The notes under the pieces are model-generated. The model was not told the DNA's origin. It did no database searches and worked only from the letters and a program-made list of their open reading frames with translations. A DNA stretch of 64,000 nucleotides from Hydrangea macrophylla (taxonomy: Eukaryota; Streptophyta; Magnoliopsida; Cornales; Hydrangeaceae), in assembly GCA_033977485.1 (NCBI GenBank), contig CM066998.1, forward strand, positions 27,281,501-27,345,500. Direction: 5' to 3'. Position 1 is the stretch's first letter. Every line of letters begins with the position of its first letter. A program made the position numbers and the translations under genes. Positions 56,434-64,000 of the stretch are shown here, piece by piece.

Positions 56434-56620
56434 TGTTGAAGACGTCCAGTGATGCGTATGCACTGTTGAAGACGTCCAGTGTACCGTTGAAGACGTCCGG
56501 CTAGTGCTCTAATGTATTCTCAGCTGTGTAGACGACCAGTGAGGATATACACAGCGTAGAAGACGTCCGTTGTGCCGCTTCCATCGTTTACAGATAGGTG
56601 GTACCGTGTAGACGACCGGT
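56434..56620 (+). repeat. GAAGACGTCC / GTAGACGACC motif array
   Basis: Four copies of GAAGACGTCC (three as GTTGAAGACGTCC) and two of GTGTAGACGACC in 187 bp, each often followed by AGTG. The core GACGTC is a palindrome (ACGT-type, bZIP-like). Repeated at 61977-62163. Confidence 0.8.
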
Positions 56621-57505
56621 AACCCTATCAAGGGATTGTGGGACCTGCTGCCTAGTCAGGTGATTCCGATTGGCAGTATTGTATCGACGAATGGATATCA
56701 GATTGGAATGATGGGATTGACGTATGGATACAGAGATGGATAGAGATATGAATATGAGTACGGATATGATGAGATAAAGGTTCAGTCGTGGATTCAGCGT
56801 CCCGACGTAAAGGTATATGCATGGGTTAGATGCATGGGTCACATGCATGGATTTGGTGAATACGTGATGAGATATGTTATACCATGATGTTTATCCTTGT
56901 CATTACTTAATATGATTTCTGTTATTATTGAATTCATGCATAGTTTAATGAGACCTCTGCTATGTCCGTGAGTGACGTCATTGATAAGAGATTAACCGCA
57001 TTTTAAGATGCTGAATAATAGCGGTGAGGAGTGTTGTTTAATGTACTCACTCAGCTTTGTATTCGAAGCTGATGGCGTTTATGCCCTGGACATTCCAATG
57101 TCTAGAGCTTGGCAGGTAGTGAGGACGGAAGGCCGATGTTTCGCCGGACGTGGAGCTAAAGGCTTAAAGACGAAGACGTGCCGCTTTGTAATAATTAGTT
57201 GGTGTATCTTTTGTACTACTGATGTTGTTGGTATAGGCTTCAGACTCTAAGCCAGCTGTTGTAGTAGTTTTAGTAGACTTTTATAATTGGTACTTGGGCA
57301 TCTGTTGCTTCCAAACCTTTTATAGTTCCCGCTGTAGCCTCTGATTATGTTAATAAGTTATGTTCTATGAATAGCATCCTCCCTATCGTGGTGTTTGTTG
57401 GTTTGATTAGATGACAATGCGGTTATTCACCCGTCATTCCCTATGGACCCATAAAGGAAATTTATTTTTCCCTATTTATGCTGCTCCGGGGCGTGACAGG
57501 ATTTT

Positions 57506-57517
57506 TGGTATCAGAGC
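57506..57517 (+). promoter_or_regulatory. Primer-binding site, initiator tRNA-Met
   Basis: TGGTATCAGAGC, seven bases after the 5' LTR; perfect canonical match. Confidence 0.95.
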
Positions 57518-58212
57518 CTAGGTTTTCAGTTGTTAACCGCTTGTCTTTTGTGTTAGAACCCGAGTTCTAAGATAATATCGGTAGCATGAGGATTAGCTGA
57601 GATGAGATAGAACTGTTATCTTGTCACGCAGATAAGAGGTTGGAAAAATCCGTTTGAGGATGTTTCTTTGGAAGGTAGTAACTGTTGGAACCAATAAGAA
57701 TTTGGATAGCTGAGTTCACGGAGAACAGACATCGAGAGTTAGTTGTGGTGATGGAGATCCTAAATATAGAGCCGTTGGATGTTAGACGCTGATGAATTCC
57801 TGAGCGATGTCGGAACAGTCAGTATGCCCTAGAAGTAGAAAGAGGTTTAGGATAAGATTATCCTGTTACCTTGATCCACATGTTAGTTGAGTGTTCTCAC
57901 ATTTTAGTTGAGCAATACTCATAGCCTGGAACTTGAGAATAGAAATAGAATGTTTAGATTTGACGTTACGTGTAGAACCTATAGTTTCGTAACCCGTGTC
58001 TTGAGCATAGATACATTTAAGCGCACTTGGTAGATAGACTGACCTTGTGGATATTACTATTTATGTGAGGTATTCGTATTACTTGGTGTGATCGTGTTAT
58101 ATAGTGGTACTATTTGTTACCGCATGCTTTTGCTTGAACTATAAGATAGAATGCGTCTGACCGAATAGTTTTCATTTGTAGGTAGCAACACTGAACCCTA
58201 CCAGCACTCGTT
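57518..58212 (+). other. Leader between primer site and gag
   Basis: About 0.7 kb without a convincing ORF; it would hold the packaging signal of the element. Nothing else recognisable. Confidence 0.5.
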
Positions 58213-59355
58213 ATGGTTAGGACGACTCGAGGAAACCAGAGCCAGCTGAATGGGGTATCTGATGTAGTACCTCCTGAGATAGATCCAACCGGAATGGTCG
58301 GAGTTTTCATCCGTCGCATGGAACAAGTTATCAATCGTGCGGATCACTTCATCGGCAATGGAGCACCAGTACGACAAACAAGAGTCAAGTTGCTAAAGGA
58401 ATTTCGTGCTCTTCAACCAGGAACCTTTACCGGATTAACGGGAGCATGGCAAGCTGAGCAATGGATTCGACAAATAGAATTGATATTTGAGGTACTTGAA
58501 TGTACTGACACTGAGAAAAGACATTTGGCTATATTTCAACTGACGTTCTCAGCAGCAGATTGGTGGGACGCAGTGAAAGCTACGATAGGTGAAGAAGCTG
58601 TAGGAAGGATGACTTGGGAATCATTCAAGACTCGATTTCTAGAAAAGTACTTTCCAGAATCTGAGAAGAACAAAAGGGAAATGGAGTTCATCCAATTAGT
58701 TCAAGGTTGTTTTTCAGTGCCCGAATATACAACTCAATTTGAGAGGCTATCACGATTTGCACCGCATATGATCGATACACCAAGAAGAAAGATCAAAAGA
58801 TATCATCAAGGACTAGTTCCGCATATTCGTCATATGACTATAGGACATTTAGATCAATCTTTCGAAGCTTTGGTAGAAATGGCAACAAAACTGGAAGACG
58901 ACACTCAGATTAGTGAAGGACAACACTTTGATCAAGCATTTCCAAAGAACGATCAGTTTTTCATAACGGATCAGAGAGGAAAAGACAGTCAGATTGTGTT
59001 GGCAACTAACCAAGTTCAACGAGGAAACATGGAGAGAAGTTACATAAGCAACCGCCAGAAGCGTAAGAGGATGGGGAACGACCAGAAAGAATCAAAACTA
59101 ATGACGACCCCAACACAGCATAGGGAACGAGATATCTGCTACAATTGTGGAGTACCGGGACACCATTCCCAAGAATGCAGAGCGTTAAGGAAATCTAATG
59201 GACGAGGAATACGATGTTTCAACTGCGGTAAATTTGGTCATGTTCGTAAGTTTTGTCCAGAACTAGAGATGCAACACAATGTTCCATCGCAACAAGTACC
59301 ACGAGGGCAGACTCACCATACAAGTAATTGGTCTCAACTTAGACAAGGACGATAG
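58213..59355 (+). CDS. Gag protein (380 aa) of the gag-only element, intact
   Basis: Starts MVRTTRGNQSQ. The retrotransposon gag domain spans about residues 85-215 (AEQWIRQIELIFEVLEC, WDAVKATIGEEA, WESFKTRFLEKYFPE, YTTQFERLSRFAPHM, KRYHQGLVPHIR). It has two CCHC zinc knuckles, CYNCGVPGHHSQEC at 309-322 and CFNCGKFGHVRKFC at 335-348. It ends QLRQGR then TAG; no protease follows in any frame. Gag forms the particle and binds the RNA through the knuckles. Two knuckles, against one in the gag at 47107-48627, and low similarity outside the motifs show it is a different lineage. An open, undamaged gag with identical LTRs suggests selection or very recent insertion. Confidence 0.92.
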   Translation: MVRTTRGNQSQLNGVSDVVPPEIDPTGMVGVFIRRMEQVINRADHFIGNGAPVRQTRVKLLKEFRALQPGTFTGLTGAWQAEQWIRQIELIFEVLECTDTEKRHLAIFQLTFSAADWWDAVKATIGEEAVGRMTWESFKTRFLEKYFPESEKNKREMEFIQLVQGCFSVPEYTTQFERLSRFAPHMIDTPRRKIKRYHQGLVPHIRHMTIGHLDQSFEALVEMATKLEDDTQISEGQHFDQAFPKNDQFFITDQRGKDSQIVLATNQVQRGNMERSYISNRQKRKRMGNDQKESKLMTTPTQHRERDICYNCGVPGHHSQECRALRKSNGRGIRCFNCGKFGHVRKFCPELEMQHNVPSQQVPRGQTHHTSNWSQLRQGR

Positions 59356-60611
59356 ACAGAAGGTACAACACTCAACACCTACATCATGTATTATATATGA
59401 TCCCGATATTGCAGGAAGTTTGGTATTTGTTTGATTGATTGTAAGAGGATTAGCCTACACCGTAAATTGTAGTTACCGGAACAATTCATTTGGTACTGAT
59501 CAATAATCGTCTATGACAGTAGTTTTCCAAGAATAAATATGACATCAATTGCATCCCTGTATAACATCAATTGCATCCCTATATGACATCTTTTGCATCC
59601 TTATATGACGTCAATTGCCTCCCTATCGAAAGACTACGCCAACCATTGGTATGTTGGACAAAGACTAGAGATGTGGAATCTAAATTTTCGTAAGATGTAG
59701 CCTTAACAAGAGAGGACGAACTAGAAGATTGCGAGTATACGAGAAGAGATACGAGTAACGCAGAGACAACACCAGAACTTTCAAAAGAGTATCGCAGAGG
59801 AATGCTTTTCAACACCAATCGCCTGTTACTTTTATTTAGTCGAGATGTTTTGTAGTAGAACGACTCACGATATCAGTATGTAGTCCTGCTTAACCTATTT
59901 GATTAGTACGTGGAAGCAGAATGAGTATTCAATGGATTGAACGACCTCAAAGAGATGATTATATCAATAGTACGTGGGAATTTGGAGAGCCATGAGGAAA
60001 TTTGAGTTATCAAATGACGATGTTAGAGTCATGATGCTTTTAAGTCAGCATACTAAAGGATGATAATAACACATGAGTTTTATAAGGACGTAGTGTGCAA
60101 CACGAGGCTGACTAATAACGTTGACGATCGTAACAAGAAGTCCAGAGATAAGAAGACAGTCAACTGATGACGCAGTAGAGACATTGTCAGCACAGTGTGA
60201 AGCATCTTCGAAACGAGAGTAGACGGCAACGCTTCTTTACAACTTAGATAAGATTAGAACCCTCACACCGTAGAGTTTGACTTGAGGAATGAATCTTGTG
60301 TTTAGAGACTAGCTGTTTCAGAGTTGTGAGATGATTAGATTATGCTACCTAGAACATTTTCTCGAAATTCGACATACGAATTTTCATATAGCTAACCCGA
60401 GGATTGATAGTTGTTACCCTAGCACTTATAGATCGTTGATAACTTTGCATCGCGTGTTTAGAACTTAAACCTTTGGCCGCTAATGTGATCGTTTATGTAA
60501 AACGAGAACTTGAGCATTTTAGAGTATGTCTTCTGAGATGATTTGTGTTTTTATTTGAGGGGCTACTGCTTCAGATTTCGAGGACGAAATCTTTTGATGA
60601 GTGGTGGATAA
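59356..60611 (+). other. Gene-less 3' internal region of the gag-only element
   Basis: About 1.25 kb where pol should be; I recognise no protease, RT or integrase motif on either strand. Near 59545-59625 there are four imperfect copies of ATATGACATCAATTGCATCCCT (about 24 bp). It ends TTCGAGGACGAAATC..GAGTGGTGGATAA; the first part resembles the last codons of a gypsy pol, and GAGTGGTGGA may be the polypurine tract. Confidence 0.6.
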
Positions 60612-63041
60612 TGTAATACCCTGTATTTTCGGATGCATGGTTATATAAATAAGACCCTGTATGCTTGTGTGAAACCTTGGGGAAGAATCTTTCTCGAGCG
60701 ATCGAACTCACTTCGATCGATCGAACATTGTGCTTTCTCAATCGATCGAACATACTTCGAGCGATCGAATCTCTGCCGACCTGATTCTGTGATGTGTACC
60801 CTTTCCCGAGCGATTGAACTTCTTTCAATCGATCGAACCTTAACCGACCTGGTCTCAATCGATCGAACTCACTTCGATCGATCGAACGTTGTATTTTCAG
60901 TTTACGTGGTTGCCACCTGCCCTTCTTGTTTCCCTATATATATACGTGTGTTTTGTGTGTGTGTGGTGTTTGGCAGTTTAGAGAGAGAGAGAGAGAGAGC
61001 TTGTGTGTGTATGTGTGTTCCATATATATATATATATGTAACCGTATGTGTGTGTGTGATATATATATATATATGTGCTTGGGCAGAAAGAGAAGAAGGA
61101 GAAGAAGAAGAAGAGAACAAGAAGAGGAGCAGAAGAAGAGGAGAATAGAGACAGAGAGGAGAAGAGGAGAGAAAGAGAAGAAGGAGAGAGAGAACGAGCT
61201 CACCATAGCCGCCACCGCGGAGCTCGGAACGCCGCCACCGGACCACCGGAGAGAGGTGAGTTCATTAACTCACTCAAGGGATGATTCTAGGGTGTTATAT
61301 GCGTGTTTAGAACGTTTATATTGTGACCCCGAAACCTTTGTTCGTCGCTGCCAAGTTTCTGGGTAGAAGATGATGTTCGAGCGATCGAACTATTCTCGAT
61401 CGATCGAAACGACTTTTCCTCGAGCGATCGAAATGACTTCGATCAATCGAACTTCGTTTGACTTCAATCGATCGAGATGACCTCAATCGATCGAACCTTG
61501 CAGAACATGTTTATTTCCTGTTGATTATAATATGAACTGTTTAGTTGATTAAATGTTGATCCATGCTTTTATTATGCGATATTGTTAATCTAAGAGATAG
61601 TGCAACACTGTTATGAGATGAATTGTTTAACTGTTACATGATAATATTGCTGAACTGAATAGTAGAATGGAATACGACAGCATGTTAATAATCAGAAATG
61701 AGTAGATATGTTGAATACAGAGCATGTGGTATTTCCTGTACTTAGTAGATGAGCATTTCACAACATGTGTCAGCATGCATGGGATGGTGTTATAAAGAGA
61801 CAAGAGAATCTGATGAGAAATGGGATAGTATTATGACGAGACAAGAGAATATGATGAGAAATGGGATATGTGCTTCAATGTGGAATAATGAGATATTGGT
61901 ACTTTGGATCCGTGGGATCAACGGCTGACGAGCCGGGTGGACGTGGGATGGTTAGAGTTCCTAGTGCGCCTCTCGCTGTTGAAGACGTCCAGTGATGCGT
62001 ATGCACTGTTGAAGACGTCCAGTGTACCGTTGAAGACGTCCGGCTAGTGCTCTAATGTATTCTCAGCTGTGTAGACGACCAGTGAGGATATACACAGCGT
62101 AGAAGACGTCCGTTGTGCCGCTTCCATCGTTTACAGATAGGTGGTACCGTGTAGACGACCGGTAACCCTATCAAGGGATTGTGGGACCTGCTGCCTAGTC
62201 AGGTGATTCCGATTGGCAGTATTGTATCGACGAATGGATATCAGATTGGAATGATGGGATTGACGTATGGATACAGAGATGGATAGAGATATGAATATGA
62301 GTACGGATATGATGAGATAAAGGTTCAGTCGTGGATTCAGCGTCCCGACGTAAAGGTATATGCATGGGTTAGATGCATGGGTCACATGCATGGATTTGGT
62401 GAATACGTGATGAGATATGTTATACCATGATGTTTATCCTTGTCATTACTTAATATGATTTCTGTTATTATTGAATTCATGCATAGTTTAATGAGACCTC
62501 TGCTATGTCCGTGAGTGACGTCATTGATAAGAGATTAACCGCATTTTAAGATGCTGAATAATAGCGGTGAGGAGTGTTGTTTAATGTACTCACTCAGCTT
62601 TGTATTCGAAGCTGATGGCGTTTATGCCCTGGACATTCCAATGTCTAGAGCTTGGCAGGTAGTGAGGACGGAAGGCCGATGTTTCGCCGGACGTGGAGCT
62701 AAAGGCTTAAAGACGAAGACGTGCCGCTTTGTAATAATTAGTTGGTGTATCTTTTGTACTACTGATGTTGTTGGTATAGGCTTCAGACTCTAAGCCAGCT
62801 GTTGTAGTAGTTTTAGTAGACTTTTATAATTGGTACTTGGGCATCTGTTGCTTCCAAACCTTTTATAGTTCCCGCTGTAGCCTCTGATTATGTTAATAAG
62901 TTATGTTCTATGAATAGCATCCTCCCTATCGTGGTGTTTGTTGGTTTGATTAGATGACAATGCGGTTATTCACCCGTCATTCCCTATGGACCCATAAAGG
63001 AAATTTATTTTTCCCTATTTATGCTGCTCCGGGGCGTGACA
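60612..63041 (+). repeat. 3' LTR (2430 bp) of the gag-only element
   Basis: Collinear with 55069-57498 at a constant offset of 5543 with no indel, and identical in every segment compared. Followed by TGGTT. Confidence 0.97.
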
Positions 63042-64000
63042 TGGTTAGGCCAACGTCACCGAAGAGCTGCTTGTGGCTATGATTACCGAGATAAACCATC
63101 TAGAAGGCAATGAAGGGTGGTGGATTGATTCGGGTACCTCTAGGCACGTGAGCTTTGATAGAGATTGATTCAAATCCTATAGTTCCATGGGGAATGAAAA
63201 AAAATTATTGCTTGGTGATTCCCACACTACTCAAGTGTTGGGTTCGGGAGAAGCCCAAATTATGTTCACTTTTGGACGTATGATAACTCTCAAGGATGTG
63301 TTGCATGCTCCCAAGATAAGGAAAAATTTGGTTTCTGGTTTTCTTTTGAATAAAGCTGGTTTCAAGCAAAGTCTTTGAATCCGATCAATATATACTTTCA
63401 AAAATGGCGTGTTTGTTGAAAAAGGCTATGCTTGTGATGACATGTTTAAGCTTAACATTGAAATGAATAAAAAGTCTAATGTTTCTGTTTACATTGTTTC
63501 TTATGCTAATGTTTGGCATGCTCGTTTATGTCATGTAAATAGTAAGTATGTGAAAAATATGAGTAACATGAATTTAATTCCTAGATAAAAAAAAATGAAT
63601 TTGAAAAATGTGAGTTTTGTAATATGACAAAAATCATTAGAAAATCTTTTAAAAGTGTGGAGAGAAATTTCGAATTGCTAGAATTGGTTTATACTTATAT
63701 TTGTGAATTTGAAGGAATATTGACCCGTGGTGGTAATAGATATTTATAACTTTCATTGATGATTTTTCAAAAGTTTGTTATGTTTATCTTATGAAGGATA
63801 AAAGTGAAGCCATTGAAAAATTAATAATTTTCTTAAAGGAGGTTGAAAATCTTTGGCAAGAAAATTAAAAGGTTTAGGAGTGAAATAGGCAGAAAATATG
63901 ACTCACTTGGTCTTAGAGACTATATTCAATCTTTGGGCATTGTTTATGAAATTATACCACCTAGCTCTCCTTCATCTAACGGAGTAGCCGAGAGAAAAAA
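63042..64000 (+). pseudogene. Copia protease and integrase remnant (continues past window)
   Basis: Protease: GWWIDSGTSRHVSFDRD near 63117-63170 (DSGTS active site), then TLKDVLHAPKIRKNLVSG near 63290. Integrase pre-domain: VWHARLCHVN-like reading near 63512. Integrase core pieces in several frames: NRYFITFIDDFSKVCYVYLM at about 63738-63795, SEIGRKYDSLGLRDYIQSLG at about 63878-63940, and PPSSPSSNGVAERK at the window end. Stops (for example 63167, 63376) and frameshifts are frequent. It continues the gag at 54115-55063 across the nested element. Confidence 0.85.

Larger units (their letters stand above)
55069..57498 (+). repeat. 5' LTR (2430 bp) of the gag-only element
   Basis: Starts TGTAATACCCTG, ends CCGGGGCGTGACA. 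A TATA-like CTATATATATA is at 55391-55401, with TCGATCGA clusters on both sides (55151-55345 and 55833-55953). Simple repeats (GA)n, (GT)n and (TA)n lie at 55435-55530. A donor-like GAGAGAGGTGAGTTC is at about 55705. GAAGACGTCC motifs are at 56434-56620. The open frames here recur exactly in the other LTR and are not genes. Confidence 0.97.
55069..63041 (+). mobile_element. Gag-only, non-autonomous gypsy-type LTR retrotransposon, very recent
   Basis: 7973 bp: LTRs 55069-57498 and 60612-63041 (2430 bp each, same length and identical wherever I compared), primer site 57506-57517, gag 58213-59355, about 1.25 kb without a gene, and duplication TGGTT. No protease, RT, RNase H or integrase is present, so the pol proteins must come from another element. 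The end of the internal region (FRGDE-like tail before the LTR) and the LTR end GGGGCGTGACA resemble the other gypsy elements in this window. Confidence 0.95.
53423..64000 (+). mobile_element. Degenerate Ty1/copia retrotransposon, split by 55069-63041, runs off the window
   Basis: 5' LTR 53423-54096, gag 54115-55063, then (after the nested element) protease and integrase 63047-64000. The protein reading joins across the nested element at the TGGTT duplication. All coding parts have frameshifts and stops. The RT/RNase H part and the 3' LTR would lie beyond the window. It is older than the gag-only element inside it. Confidence 0.85.

Overview
This is a gene-poor, transposon-dense stretch of a flowering-plant nuclear genome. 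The evidence is AT-rich intergenic DNA, Ty3/gypsy and Ty1/copia LTR retrotransposons primed by initiator tRNA-Met, CACTA, hAT and Mutator-like DNA transposons, plant-type introns, and remnants of plant-specific families (GRF zinc finger, MULE transposase, ULP1-like transposon genes, exons of VPS34-type PI 3-kinase). I found no intact host gene, no tRNA or rRNA and no CRISPR. Nothing in the sequence fixes the species; a eudicot is my guess.

Layout. 1-6487: 3' part of a plus-strand LTR retrotransposon whose cargo ORF (plant transposon domain) carries one frameshift. 6534-7082: broken GRF zinc-finger gene. 8304-9246: broken Mutator-like transposase on the minus strand. 9427-41105: a composite that I read as one Mutator-like element, flanked by inverted GTTGCTCC minisatellite arms and carrying a broken ULP1-protease gene (10450-16776, minus). 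Later insertions split it: a solo LTR (12447-15518, duplication TTACA) and a CACTA transposon (19412-39576, duplication AAT). The CACTA itself holds three captured VPS34 exons and a full-length gypsy element (27243-38765, duplication ACCAC). 41170-41831: small hAT element (8-bp duplication GTCAAGGG). 41904-51017: complete minus-strand gypsy/chromovirus element (duplication TACAC) with an intact gag-protease ORF and a pol broken by stops. 51778-52432: LTR of a copia family. 53423-64000: degenerate copia element of that family, split by 55069-63041, a gag-only gypsy-type element (duplication TGGTT) whose two 2430-bp LTRs show no difference that I noticed.

The insertions can be ordered: MULE with ULP1, then CACTA and solo LTR, then gypsy inside the CACTA; separately copia, then the gag-only element. 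Target-site duplications were read directly for six insertions, so these boundaries are exact to the base.

The least conventional signal lies inside the LTRs. Several families carry clusters of short palindromes or short motifs: TTCGATCGATCGAA-type in two families, CAGTCGACTG in a third, GAAGACGTCC and CCTTGCCGGA in others. In two families the TCGATCGA clusters lie on both sides of the presumed TATA box, and a third pair lies just upstream of the cargo ORF at 1389.
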